Shown here: piece after piece, positions 1-8,399 of the stretch | How positions within the stretch are numbered: the first letter of the stretch is position 1 | How the letters are laid out: each line of letters starts with the position of its first letter | From: an uncultured Draconibacterium sp. | GTDB lineage: Bacteria > Bacteroidota > Bacteroidia > Bacteroidales > Prolixibacteraceae | Assembly: GCF_963674925.1 (NCBI RefSeq) | Contig: NZ_OY771647.1 | Span: forward strand, 1,937,501 to 2,001,500 | Direction: 5' to 3' | Length of the DNA stretch: 64,000 nucleotides | The notes under the pieces: generated by a model | Seen by the model: only the letters and a program-made list of their open reading frames with translations | Told to the model about the DNA's origin: nothing | The model's database searches: none | Program-made: the position numbers and the translations under genes

Positions 1-524
1 ATGTTATGCTTCCTGAGATGGATGGTTTTACGCTGGCCAAAAAGGTAAAAGCTATTCAGCCCGAAATTCCTGTGGTTTTTCTGACTGCACGGGCCATGAA
101 AGAGGATAAAATGAAAGGCTATAACATTGGCGCCGACGATTACATTACCAAACCTTTTGATGAGGACGAATTGTGGTGTAAAATTGTGGCCATTAGTAAA
201 CGCAGTGACTTTATCCAGGAAGAAACCGAAACGGTGTATCAGGTGGGAGCGTACGAGTTCGATTATGAAAATCTTTCGCTTAGTTTGGATGGGAATATTA
301 AACGACTTACAACACGCGAGGCAGAGGTTTTACGTATGCTTTGTAAGGAGAAAAAGAATGTGGTTCGGCGCGAGCAGATCTTAACTGCTATTTGGGGCGA
401 GAACGATTATTTTGCCGGACGTAGCCTCGATGTATTTATCTCGAAACTCAGAAAGTACTTTGCCGGAGACCCTTCAATTTCTATCGAGAATGTAGTGAAA
501 GTGGGTTACATTTTACATTGCTAG
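1..524 (+). CDS. OmpR-family response regulator, 3' part (5' end outside window)
   Basis: This is the C-terminal part of a two-component response regulator. The reading frame is open from the first bases and begins inside the receiver domain at VMLPEMDGF, so the phosphorylated aspartate should be the residue just left of the window. The receiver's LTAR segment and the TKPF segment with the conserved lysine are visible. From about residue 85 of the visible part comes a winged-helix DNA-binding domain, including TTREAEVLRML and a recognition-helix region near RSLDVFISKLRKYF, ending in a typical C-terminal VGYIL hairpin. It would bind promoter DNA after phosphorylation by a sensor kinase, which is probably encoded upstream. 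The regulated genes cannot be told from the sequence. Confidence 0.93.
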   Translation, partial: VMLPEMDGFTLAKKVKAIQPEIPVVFLTARAMKEDKMKGYNIGADDYITKPFDEDELWCKIVAISKRSDFIQEETETVYQVGAYEFDYENLSLSLDGNIKRLTTREAEVLRMLCKEKKNVVRREQILTAIWGENDYFAGRSLDVFISKLRKYFAGDPSISIENVVKVGYILHC

Positions 525-713
525 AAAAGCGCATTCTTTATTCGCGGGATTACCAATCAGAATTTGAGTTTTTTTCATCCCCTTTTGTTTTCCTTTAAAG
601 GGGAATCGTATTAAACCACTATAGTGTCTTGTCGCAAATCCTCCTTGTCAGGAAGGTGGCTGATAAGGAAGCCGGAGGGTGAACTAAATAGACTTGGTTT
701 AATGAGCCGGACT

Positions 714-752
714 AAAAAAAAGTCGCTCATCTATTAATGAACGACTTTTCTT
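714..752 (-). terminator. Rho-independent terminator after the Lys/Cys-rich peptide gene
   Basis: An 11-bp stem (AAGTCGCTCAT against ATGAACGACTT on the plus strand, with one position that is a G-U pair only in the minus-strand RNA) is followed on the minus strand by a run of T. It lies just after the stop of the minus-strand gene at 769-1065. The upstream stretch 525-713 has only short imperfect GC-rich palindromes and no gene that I can recognise. Confidence 0.7.
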
Positions 753-768
753 TATAAGTGGTAATCAA

Positions 769-1065
769 TTATGATTTTCCAGATTTTTCGCCACCGCAGG
801 TTTTGCTGCAGTCACTTTTCTTTTCTGCTGATTTTTCACCCGAGCATCCGTCGGCTTTAGCTTTCGCTTTTGAATCTGAACATCCTTCGCCTTTTGCTTC
901 AGACTTTGTGGCTTTCTTGCTTTCTTTCTCTTTTTCTTTTTCTACTTTATCAAAGTTGTCTACAACCTGCACGATTTCATCGTTGGTAACAACTGTAGCT
1001 TGAGTCATTGCTAATGATACTCCGTAAACTGCAACAAACGCTAATAGAAATAATACTTTTTTCAT
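769..1065 (-). CDS. Small exported Lys/Cys-rich low-complexity protein
   Basis: A 98-residue protein with a clear signal peptide: MKK, then a hydrophobic stretch to about residue 18. The mature part is low-complexity and dominated by Lys, Glu, Ser, Ala and Gly. Four cysteines or cysteine pairs lie in the C-terminal half, in the contexts GEGCSD, ADGCSG and SDCSKTCGG. I do not recognise a family. The spaced cysteines in a highly charged exported peptide could bind metal or form disulphides, but that is inference. The gene stands alone with its own terminator (714-752), which supports it being real. The opposite strand has an open frame that is only a shadow of the biased composition. Confidence 0.7.
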   Translation of the reverse strand: MKKVLFLLAFVAVYGVSLAMTQATVVTNDEIVQVVDNFDKVEKEKEKESKKATKSEAKGEGCSDSKAKAKADGCSGEKSAEKKSDCSKTCGGEKSGKS

Positions 1066-1253
1066 GATTTCAAATTTTAGTTATTTAAGAAATTTTCTTT
1101 TACTATGTTTATTTAGACTCAATATTAATAACTAAAATGATTAAAAGCAAGAGCAGAATGAGACAAAACTATCTTTAAATAAATCGGGACATTTAACGTG
1201 TTGAATATGAATGTGATAAATGTGTGTTAATGTGTTGTTAAAATTGTTAAGTA

Positions 1254-2648
1254 TTAGTTGCCTAACCGGCAAACGGCTTCAGGAGTAATCAATTGTTCAA
1301 ACTTATCATCAGTCAAAAATCCTGATTTTAAGGCTGCTTCTTTAATTGACAAACCAAAGCTTTCAGCCATTTTGATGATTTCGGAACAGCGTTCGTATCC
1401 TATCGCAGGAACAAGTGCAGTAACGGTAGCGGTTGAGTTATGTACATGTGTCCGGCAAACCTCTTCGTTGGCTGTAATACCCGAAACACATTTTTCGTTG
1501 AATAATTTACAAGCATTTTTAAGGAGATCGATCGACTCAAGAAAACTAGGGGCAATTAGCGGCATAAACTGGTTGAGTTCGAGATTCCCGGCACTGCAGG
1601 CTTGTGCTATAATCTGATCGTTGCCCATAACTTTTATAGCTGCCTGTGCAACAGCTTCCGGAATAACCGGATTTACTTTACCCGGCATAATCGATGAACC
1701 CGCCTGAAGCTGTGGCAGGTTGATTTCTCTTAATCCGGCGTGTGGGCCACTCGATAACAAACGAAGGTCGTTGCTGATCTTTAATAAATTGGTGGCACAT
1801 GCTTTTAGAATTCCGGAAACTTCAACAAACACATCAACATTCTGCGTGCTGTCAATCAGGTTTTCGCTGCGTGCCAGTCCAATATTTGTGTTTTCGCGGA
1901 GTTTGTCGACTACCCTAAAAATAAATTGTTTCGGTGCTCCCAGTCCCGTGCCAATTGCTGTCCCTCCAAGATTTACCACACGCAAGCGTTCTTCGCATTT
2001 ATAAATGCGCCAGCGATCGCGGTTCATTGCTTCTGCATAAGCGCTCATTTCGCGTCCTAATGTTGTAAGAACAGCATCTTGTAATTGTGTGCGCCCGATT
2101 TTAACGATGTGCGCAAATTCCTTCTCTTTTTGCTGAAAAGCCTCCTGTAGTTTCAGCACATGTTGTTCCAGTTCGCGCAATAATCGAATAGCCGCAACCT
2201 TAAGCGCGGTGGGGTAGGTATCATTGGTACTTTGGTGCAGGTTAATGTCATCAAGTGGTGAAACAACATTGTAATCACCCAATTCCTTTCCTAGAATTTG
2301 CAGGGCACGATTGGCCAGTACTTCATTCACATTCATATTGGTAGATGTTCCGGCACCACCCTGCAAAGCATCCACCAGAATGTGCTCATTTAGTAATCCC
2401 TGGCTCATTTCAAAAGCGGCCTTTTCAATGGCTTCAGCTTTTGTTTTATCATCCCAAAAACCAAGTGTATTATTGGTTTGTGCGCAGGCCAGTTTTACTT
2501 CGCCGTAAGCTTTTATAAGCTCCGGATGAACTTGCTGTCCTGAGATGGTAAAATTCTCCACCGCACGAGCTGTATGGATTCCCCAAAGAACATCGGCCGG
2601 TAGTTGTTTCTTTCCAATAAAGTCACTTTCTTCTCTTGTCTTGACCAT
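1254..2648 (-). CDS. aspA: Aspartate ammonia-lyase
   Basis: A 464-residue aspartase of the fumarase/aspartase superfamily, which converts L-aspartate to fumarate and ammonia in the cytoplasm. The superfamily signature GSSIMPGKVNP is at about residues 317-327, and the upstream conserved regions are present (GAGTSTNMNVNE near 98-109 and QSTNDTYPTA near 139-148). Length and start agree with the family. Fumarase C is the main alternative, but the N-terminal pattern and length fit aspartase better. It is co-oriented with the hydG and TM1266-like genes. aspA is often seen near [FeFe]-hydrogenase maturation genes in anaerobes, so the placement may be functional (inference from gene context). Confidence 0.93.
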   Translation of the reverse strand: MVKTREESDFIGKKQLPADVLWGIHTARAVENFTISGQQVHPELIKAYGEVKLACAQTNNTLGFWDDKTKAEAIEKAAFEMSQGLLNEHILVDALQGGAGTSTNMNVNEVLANRALQILGKELGDYNVVSPLDDINLHQSTNDTYPTALKVAAIRLLRELEQHVLKLQEAFQQKEKEFAHIVKIGRTQLQDAVLTTLGREMSAYAEAMNRDRWRIYKCEERLRVVNLGGTAIGTGLGAPKQFIFRVVDKLRENTNIGLARSENLIDSTQNVDVFVEVSGILKACATNLLKISNDLRLLSSGPHAGLREINLPQLQAGSSIMPGKVNPVIPEAVAQAAIKVMGNDQIIAQACSAGNLELNQFMPLIAPSFLESIDLLKNACKLFNEKCVSGITANEEVCRTHVHNSTATVTALVPAIGYERCSEIIKMAESFGLSIKEAALKSGFLTDDKFEQLITPEAVCRLGN

Positions 2649-2669
2649 GATTTATAGCATTTTAGGATT

Positions 2670-3047
2670 TCATGATTGCAGCTTATTGTTATGCACTCTT
2701 TTAAATGTTAGGCTCTTGCTTCCAAAATTTATTAGTAGACCAATCTTCATGTGGTAAGCTTCCAGATAATTCATTGCCTGAGCTAAATGCACATCTTCAA
2801 GCTTTATAACTGCTTTTAATTCCACCATGATTTTATTTTCAACAAAAAAATCTACGCGGCGGGTTCCAATTTCAAAATCACGGTAGTAAATTGACATTAC
2901 TTTTTCTCTATCGTATTCAATTCCCTGGTGATCGAATTCAAGCGCCAATGCTCTTTGATAGATTACTTCCTGAAAACCATTTCCTAAAGTTCGGTGAACC
3001 TGCATGGCACAACCAATAATTTTGTGCGTTAATTCTTCAAATTCCAT
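2670..3047 (-). CDS. GxxExxY protein (PD-(D/E)XK-like)
   Basis: A 125-residue protein of the GxxExxY family, named for the motif seen here as GFQEVIY at about residues 23-29. A later RRVDFFV...VELKAV segment (about residues 63-79) gives the D...ExK arrangement of a PD-(D/E)XK nuclease-like fold. The biological role of this family is not established. It lies 21 bases upstream of aspA on the same strand and could be co-transcribed with it. Such genes are common as single or repeated accessory genes in Bacteroidota. Confidence 0.88.
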   Translation of the reverse strand: MEFEELTHKIIGCAMQVHRTLGNGFQEVIYQRALALEFDHQGIEYDREKVMSIYYRDFEIGTRRVDFFVENKIMVELKAVIKLEDVHLAQAMNYLEAYHMKIGLLINFGSKSLTFKRVHNNKLQS

Positions 3048-3142
3048 ATTTGTATTTGCTGAGCTACAAGTTTACCCACTAAAATACAATTAATTATGGA
3101 ATCAGGGAATCAGGTAAATCTCGCCAATCATGGTACAGACAA

Positions 3143-4534
3143 TTAGCAATAAACATCATCGCGTCCGGCCTCCACGCGTTTTACCAGTTTTTCGGCGCGT
3201 TGTCTTGCGATGCCACTCATTCCTGCAATTGTTTCACGAATTAGCTGGTCGCCAATCTCACGAGTTTCCGGAGAAGCATAGTTTTGTAAATATTCTTTAA
3301 AAGAGCTAAGCCCGTTCGGGGCACAATGCAAACGAATGTCGCCTGGTTTTGCCAGATCCATAAAATCCTGACCGGTTCGTCCCATACGGTAACACGCTGT
3401 GCAGAACGACGGAATATAACCCATTGATGCCACATCGCGGATCACTTCATCCAACGGGCGGTGATCGCCAAGACTAAACTGGCCTGAGATTGCATCATCT
3501 TCCTCGTATCCTCCGGGATTGGTTTTACTCCCCGCAGAGATTTGACTTACACCTAACGCAAAAGTGTCGCGGCGCATTTTGGCCGTTTCTCGTGTCGACA
3601 TGATGATTCCGGTGTATGGAACTGCCAATCGAAGAATCGCCACAATTTTACGGAAATCGATATCCGAAACCGGGAATGGCGGATGCGATGCCATATCGCT
3701 GTTGGTTGCGGGCTCCATACGTGGAACACTAATGGTGTGTGGTCCAACTCCAAATTTATCTTCCAGCTCAAAAATATGCTGCATCATCGCCATTATCTCA
3801 AAACGATAGTCGAACAGGCCAAACAATACGCCAATTCCTACATCATCGATACCCGCTTCCATGGCGCGGTGCAAAGCCCATACTCGCCAGTTATAGTCAC
3901 GTTTTTTCCCACCAACGTGTACTTTTTGGTAGGTTTCGCGGTGGTAGGTTTCCTGGAAGATCTGGTAGGTACCAATACCTTCTGCTTTTACCTGTTTAAA
4001 TTCATCAACCGTTAGCGGAGCCACATTTATATTCACCCGGCGAATTTCGCCGTGTTCATTTTTAACACTGTAAACGCTTCTAATCGCTTCCAATACATAG
4101 TCAAATCCTTTTTTCGGATACGACTCACCGGCCACAAGCAATACTCTCTTATGTCCCTGGTTGATGAGCACTTCTGTTTCGCGCGCAATGTGTTCCTGCG
4201 AAAGTGCATGGCGGTCGATTTCTTTATTTGTTGCCCTGAAAGCGCAGTACAAACATTCGTTTGCGCATAAATTCGAAATGTAAAGTGGCGCAAACAATAC
4301 CAACCGTTTGCCATAAATGGTTTCTTTAACGGTGTTGGCTGTATTAAAAAGGTCGGCCAGCATCTCCGGATCGCTGATCGAAGTTAAAATTGCTACATCG
4401 GCCAGGTTTAAACCTTTCATTTCGGCAGCTTTGGCCAACACTTCTTTAATTTGTGCCGGTTCGGGATTTTTGTTTTGCTCCAGTGTTTCCCAAACTTTTG
4501 TTTCGTTAATAAAATCGGCAGGTACGTTGTACAT
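3143..4534 (-). CDS. hydG: [FeFe]-hydrogenase H-cluster radical SAM maturase HydG
   Basis: HydG is a tyrosine lyase that makes the CO and cyanide ligands (as an Fe(CO)2CN synthon) for the [FeFe]-hydrogenase H-cluster. The radical SAM cluster motif CANECLYC is at residues 90-97 (C90, C94, C97). The HydG-specific C-terminal CX2C-X22-C motif for the auxiliary cluster is exact (C378, C381, C404). I chose the ATG at 4534, giving 463 residues. The in-frame TTG at 4582 would add 16 residues and overlap the upstream TM1266-like gene. The gene lies 34 bases downstream of that regulator, so the two probably form an operon. No hydF and no hydrogenase subunit gene lie in the window. Confidence 0.96.
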   Translation of the reverse strand: MYNVPADFINETKVWETLEQNKNPEPAQIKEVLAKAAEMKGLNLADVAILTSISDPEMLADLFNTANTVKETIYGKRLVLFAPLYISNLCANECLYCAFRATNKEIDRHALSQEHIARETEVLINQGHKRVLLVAGESYPKKGFDYVLEAIRSVYSVKNEHGEIRRVNINVAPLTVDEFKQVKAEGIGTYQIFQETYHRETYQKVHVGGKKRDYNWRVWALHRAMEAGIDDVGIGVLFGLFDYRFEIMAMMQHIFELEDKFGVGPHTISVPRMEPATNSDMASHPPFPVSDIDFRKIVAILRLAVPYTGIIMSTRETAKMRRDTFALGVSQISAGSKTNPGGYEEDDAISGQFSLGDHRPLDEVIRDVASMGYIPSFCTACYRMGRTGQDFMDLAKPGDIRLHCAPNGLSSFKEYLQNYASPETREIGDQLIRETIAGMSGIARQRAEKLVKRVEAGRDDVYC

Positions 4535-4568
4535 ATTTCTTTGAGTTAAAAGATCGGTTTTTATTCTT

Positions 4569-4814
4569 CTATTTTTTTGCAAGTCCTGATTTTACAGATA
4601 CACCCGGAATGTTTCCCAGTTTTCCGGTTAATTGGCCCAACTCATCGGTTGTGGCATCGATTACCAGCGTAATAACAGAATAGTTTTCTCTTGCATTGGG
4701 CAGGCCGGTGCGTGCCAGAATAAGTTCAGAATATTGACTAAGAACCTGGTTTACACTTCCCGAAGACTTCTCGCGGTTTTCAATTATTATGCCCACAAAA
4801 CCCAGTCGTTTCAT
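4569..4814 (-). CDS. TM1266-family iron-only hydrogenase system putative regulator
   Basis: An 81-residue ACT/NikR-C-like small protein of the TM1266 family, annotated in other genomes as a putative iron-only hydrogenase system regulator. It has no DNA-binding domain of its own. The beta-alpha-beta pattern is visible in RLGFVGIIIENR, then an alpha segment with QVLSQYSELILARTG, and SVITLVIDATTDELGQLTGKLG. The family is almost always found beside hydE, hydF or hydG, as here. Its biochemical role is unproven. It is the first gene of the minus-strand hydG transcript and is divergent from hydE. Confidence 0.88.
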   Translation of the reverse strand: MKRLGFVGIIIENREKSSGSVNQVLSQYSELILARTGLPNARENYSVITLVIDATTDELGQLTGKLGNIPGVSVKSGLAKK

Positions 4815-5146
4815 TTAAAAAAGTTAGTAGTCAGAAGTCGGAAGACAGAAGTTTTCTTTCCGTCAACAAACATCAACTTAAGTTTTACAATTAAATTCTA
4901 CGGGAAATACAGGGAAAGCAGATCATGATTAATCCTTCAACGTTAATCATTAATCTTTTATCGTTTTCCCTAAAGTCAGCCGTAGCCTTCCCGCAGGATT
5001 GTGACTACAAAAGTAAATTTAATTTCCATTGACTAACATGAGAAATGTTGTAAAGTGCTAATGTTATGCAACGTAGTTCTAAAACATAACATACCATTTC
5101 TTTCTTGAGTTTTATTGCACAGAAAAGCATATTTTTGTGGCTCAAA
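4815..5146. other. Divergent intergenic region between the TM1266-like gene and hydE
   Basis: About 330 bases with no gene that I can recognise. It should hold promoters for both directions. Around 4925-4960 there is a loose direct repeat of TTAATC-type words. A Bacteroidota -7 box for hydE lies at 5130-5137 and is listed separately. Confidence 0.5.
5105..5137 (+). promoter_or_regulatory. Candidate Bacteroidota promoter for hydE
   Basis: The -7 box TATTTTTG (5130-5137) matches TAnnTTTG. A TTGA at 5105-5108 lies 21 bases upstream as a -33-like element, whereas the usual spacing is 19. Transcription would start about 5142-5145, only a few bases before the ATG at 5147, so the hydE message would have almost no leader. 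This also argues against the in-frame TTG at 5105 as the start codon. Confidence 0.5.
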
Positions 5147-6205
5147 ATGATTGATTTGGATAAGCAGGAAATCATACAATTACTAAAGACCACAGGCGAA
5201 GAGCGCACTGCGCTATTAAAGCGGGCACAGGAGGTGAAGGTAAAAGAAACGGGGAATAAAGTGTATTTCCGTGGTCTGGTGGAGTTTTCGAATATCTGCG
5301 CCAAAGACTGTTTGTATTGCGGCATTCGTAAAGGAAACGACAAAGTTATTCGCTACGATGTAAGCGATGACGAGATTTTGGAATCGTGCCGTTTCGCCTG
5401 GGAAAATCGTTTTGCTTCGGTGGTGTTGCAATCGGGCGAATTGTCGTCGCCGGCATTTGTGAAACGGGTAGATGATTTACTGAAAAAGATCAAGCAGATT
5501 TCGAACGGTGAGTTGGGAATTACACTGAGCTGCGGAGAACAAAGTTTGGAAACTTACCGTCGCTGGTTCGAAAGCGGCGCACACCGTTATTTGTTACGCA
5601 TCGAGTCATCGAACCGGGAACTTTACTACAAGATACATCCTGATAATGATACGCATTCGTTTGAACGGAGAATCGAAGCACTTGGTAGTTTAAAAACAAC
5701 CGGCTATCAAGTTGGAACAGGAGTAATGATCGGCCTGCCATTTCAAACCTACGAACACCTGGCCGATGATCTTTTGTTTTTCAAAAAACTCGACATCGAT
5801 ATGTGTGGAATGGGACCCTATCTCGAGCATGAAGACACACCTTTATATCAATATCGTCACCTCCTAAAAACAAAGCAGGAACGTTTTGATCTCGCCTTGA
5901 ATATGATTGCCGTTTTACGCTTGTTAATGCCCGACATTAACATCGCTGCTGCCACTGCTTTGCAGGCCATAGATCCGGCCGGGCGTGAAAAGGCGCTGGC
6001 CATTGGCGCAAATGTAATTATGCCAAATTTAACGCCAACTGCATATCGTGAGGAGTATCAACTTTACGAAAATAAACCTTGTTTGGATGAGGATGCTGAA
6101 TTGTGCCGCAATTGTCTGGAGGCAAGAATTCATATGGCCGGTTCGGAAATTGGTTATGGCGAATGGGGCGACTCGAAACATTTTCAAAAGCGAAAAGAAA
6201 AATAA
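5147..6205 (+). CDS. hydE: [FeFe]-hydrogenase H-cluster radical SAM maturase HydE
   Basis: HydE is the radical SAM enzyme that processes the HydG product on the way to the dithiomethylamine-bridged diiron subcluster. The radical SAM motif CAKDCLYC is at residues 51-58 (C51, C55, C58). The flanking GLVEFSN and the whole length of 352 residues fit HydE rather than biotin synthase, which is the nearest alternative. The start is the ATG at 5147, because a good -7 box lies at 5130-5137 and the upstream TTG at 5105 precedes it. It is divergent from hydG, so the two maturase genes are transcribed from a shared intergenic region. Confidence 0.95.
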   Translation: MIDLDKQEIIQLLKTTGEERTALLKRAQEVKVKETGNKVYFRGLVEFSNICAKDCLYCGIRKGNDKVIRYDVSDDEILESCRFAWENRFASVVLQSGELSSPAFVKRVDDLLKKIKQISNGELGITLSCGEQSLETYRRWFESGAHRYLLRIESSNRELYYKIHPDNDTHSFERRIEALGSLKTTGYQVGTGVMIGLPFQTYEHLADDLLFFKKLDIDMCGMGPYLEHEDTPLYQYRHLLKTKQERFDLALNMIAVLRLLMPDINIAAATALQAIDPAGREKALAIGANVIMPNLTPTAYREEYQLYENKPCLDEDAELCRNCLEARIHMAGSEIGYGEWGDSKHFQKRKEK

Positions 6206-6493
6206 TAGAACATTGGTGACGCAGATATAGCAGAATTTCGCTGATTAATTTTTAATAAAAACATTTATATCATCTACGGATTATACAAATGAAACTTCAC
6301 TAATAATATTCATGAAGAGTAACTCGTGGGGTTTCTAACCATCGGTGAGCATCAGAAAAATCAGCGTTGTCAGCGTTCTAAATATTTCGACAAAAAAGCA
6401 GCCTAAAACTGAAAGATGAACATTGTTTTTGTTTCAGGCCGCTTTCAAAGCTAATCCGTAAAAGCTTTTCTATATTTAAAGACAAGTATTGTA
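6206..6493. other. Intergenic stretch between convergent hydE and SulP genes
   Basis: About 290 bases without a recognisable gene. A weak inverted repeat (GCAGCCT near 6401 against AGGCCGC near 6437) might serve as a transcription stop between the convergent genes, but it is imperfect. Confidence 0.3.
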
Positions 6494-8101
6494 TTATGAA
6501 GTTGCATTTTTATTCAATTTCGTCTGCAATTTCATTAACTTGTTGTAGTGGTCGATAGCCACAAAATAGTTTGGATCTTCCACTACATTTACATCGCAAA
6601 TAGCTTCCGCTTTTTTTACCAGTTTAATACAATCGCGGCTTAAGTGGCGCAGATGAATTGTTTTGCCTGCTTTTTGGTAACGCTCGGCCAGTTTGTTAAT
6701 GGCTTCAATGGCCGATTGATCGGCAATACGCGACTCTTTAAAGTCAACAATTACTTCGTTCGGATCGTTTTGAACATCAAACTTACTTTGGAAAAGCGAA
6801 GTTGAACCAAAAAACAATGGACCAAAAATTTCGTAGTGTTTAATGCCATGCTCATCAACACTTTTGCGGGCACGAATACGCTTGGCGTTTTCCCACGAAA
6901 ATACCAGTGCCGAGACCACAACACCTGCCAAAACAGCGATGGCAAGATCAAAAACTACGGTAAGTCCGGTAACCAGAATGATTACGATAAGATCGGAAAG
7001 CGGGATTTTATTCATGATTTTGAAAGTACTCCACGCAAAGGTGCCGATTACCACCATAAACATTACGCCTACCAGTGCTGCAATCGGTATCATTTCAATA
7101 TACGATGAGGCAAACAGAATAAAAACAAGCAACATCACAGCTGCTACAATTCCCGATAAGCGGCCGCGGCCACCCGATTTTATATTGATAATACTTTGTC
7201 CGATCATGGCACAACCGCCCATTCCTCCAAAAAATCCGTTAACAATGTTGGCCAATCCCTGTGCTGCCGCTTCGCGGTTCCCGCTACCACGTGTTTCGGT
7301 CAGCTCATCAACCAGGTTTAATGTCATTAGCGATTCGATCAGTCCAACAGCTGCAAGTATCAGGGCAAATGGGAAGATCAATTTTAAGGTTTCAAGATTG
7401 AATGGAATGACGGGTACATCAAAAGTAGGCAGTCCGGCTTTAATACTGTCGCCACCGCCACTTTGAATAAAACTCCGTACCGTTTCTGTTTCTATGTTTC
7501 CGAAAATTACAATGGCGGTAACCACCAAAATTCCAACCAGCGCTGCCGGTATGGCTTTACTGAGTTTTGGCAGAAGAACCATTATCGCCATGGTAAGGCC
7601 AACCAAACCAAGCATGGTGTACAATGGCGTTCCGCTCAACCATTCGCCACCGGTTTTAAACATATTAAGCTGCGAAAGGAAAATTACAATGGCCAGTCCG
7701 TTTACAAAGCCCATCATTACCGAGTGCGGTACCAGGCGAATAAACTTACCGAGTTTAAAAACGCCAAATAGTGCCTGTATCGTTCCGGCCAAAATTAATG
7801 TGGCAAACAGGTACTGTAAACCTTGTCCGTCGCCCATGGCGTTACCTTGTTGTACCAGGCTAACCATTACAACGGCCATTGCTCCTGTTGCTCCGGAAAT
7901 CATTCCCGGACGGCCACCAAAAATGGAAGTAATAAGTCCCATCATAAACGCACCATACAATCCAACAATTGGCGACACGCCTGCAACAAAACTAAAAGCC
8001 ACCGCCTCGGGTACCAGTGCCAGCGCAACGGTTAACCCCGAAAGGATATCATCTTTTATGCTTCCCTGTTTCTTATCTATAAATTTGAATTCAAACTTCA
8101 T
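6494..8101 (-). CDS. SulP family anion transporter with STAS domain
   Basis: A 535-residue inner-membrane transporter of the SulP/SLC26 family. The first conserved SulP segment (VALALVPEAVAFSFVAGV, about residues 25-42) is present. Many hydrophobic helices run to about residue 410. A cytoplasmic STAS domain follows (about 420-520), with the DFKESRIADQSAIEAI phosphorylation-loop region. Bacterial SulP proteins carry sulfate, bicarbonate or C4-dicarboxylates with sodium or protons; the substrate here cannot be told from sequence. The gene is preceded by a structured leader candidate (8132-8208) ending 30 bases before the start codon. Confidence 0.92.
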   Translation of the reverse strand: MKFEFKFIDKKQGSIKDDILSGLTVALALVPEAVAFSFVAGVSPIVGLYGAFMMGLITSIFGGRPGMISGATGAMAVVMVSLVQQGNAMGDGQGLQYLFATLILAGTIQALFGVFKLGKFIRLVPHSVMMGFVNGLAIVIFLSQLNMFKTGGEWLSGTPLYTMLGLVGLTMAIMVLLPKLSKAIPAALVGILVVTAIVIFGNIETETVRSFIQSGGGDSIKAGLPTFDVPVIPFNLETLKLIFPFALILAAVGLIESLMTLNLVDELTETRGSGNREAAAQGLANIVNGFFGGMGGCAMIGQSIINIKSGGRGRLSGIVAAVMLLVFILFASSYIEMIPIAALVGVMFMVVIGTFAWSTFKIMNKIPLSDLIVIILVTGLTVVFDLAIAVLAGVVVSALVFSWENAKRIRARKSVDEHGIKHYEIFGPLFFGSTSLFQSKFDVQNDPNEVIVDFKESRIADQSAIEAINKLAERYQKAGKTIHLRHLSRDCIKLVKKAEAICDVNVVEDPNYFVAIDHYNKLMKLQTKLNKNATS

Positions 8102-8131
8102 TCGTTCTACTTATTTTCGGTTGTGGAAAAA

Positions 8132-8208
8132 CCCGGAAGGTGGGAGACCCCAGCACTGTGGCTGGTTGGAGTAGCTATTTTTGCTGGCTCCTGAAGTCTC
8201 ATTCCGGG
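8132..8208 (-). ncRNA. Structured leader RNA candidate (three-way junction) of the SulP gene
   Basis: The leader of the SulP gene folds on paper into nested stems. The outer stem is 7 bp (8132-8138 with 8202-8208, CCCGGAA/TTCCGGG). A second stem is 5 bp (8144-8148 with 8196-8200, GAGAC/GTCTC). Two enclosed hairpins follow: CCAGC/GCTGG (8150-8154 with 8161-8165) and GGAG/CTCC with AGC/GCT (8168-8191). On the minus strand the outer stem is followed by TTTTT. The start codon is 30 bases away. I could not match it to a riboswitch class that I know. A transposable repeat is an alternative. Confidence 0.5.
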
Positions 8209-8363
8209 GGATTATCAATAAAAATTCAAAAAGACTATTCGTTTAATTGTTATTACAACTAAAGCGCGCGAAAATAGAGCAAATATTTAGAAGATATGTT
8301 GTAGAGCATATTTAAAGAGGGATTGTTAATGTACGGGTAAAATGCCCTGAGGGAGATAAAAAT

Positions 8364-8398
8364 AAAAAGGAGGCAAATTATTATGCCTCCTTTTTAAT
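8364..8398. terminator. Bidirectional terminator between the fucosidase and SulP leader
   Basis: A perfect 12-bp stem AAAAAGGAGGCA/TGCCTCCTTTTT (8364-8375 with 8384-8395) has an 8-base loop and T runs on both strands. It directly follows the stop of the minus-strand fucosidase gene. Confidence 0.85.
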
Positions 8399-8399
8399 G

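Noticed and set aside
4925..4960. CRISPR-like or iteron-like array from repeated TTAATC words
   Set aside because: The words are short, irregular and not separated by equal spacers; similar words occur by chance in AT-rich gaps (for example near 38915).
5147..6205. Biotin synthase instead of HydE
   Set aside because: The GLVEFSN context and context beside the hydG/TM1266 genes fit HydE; no other biotin genes are adjacent.
6843..8174. Several plus-strand open frames opposite the SulP gene
   Set aside because: They are Thr/Pro/Ile-rich shadows of a transporter coding sequence with no motif or proper start context.
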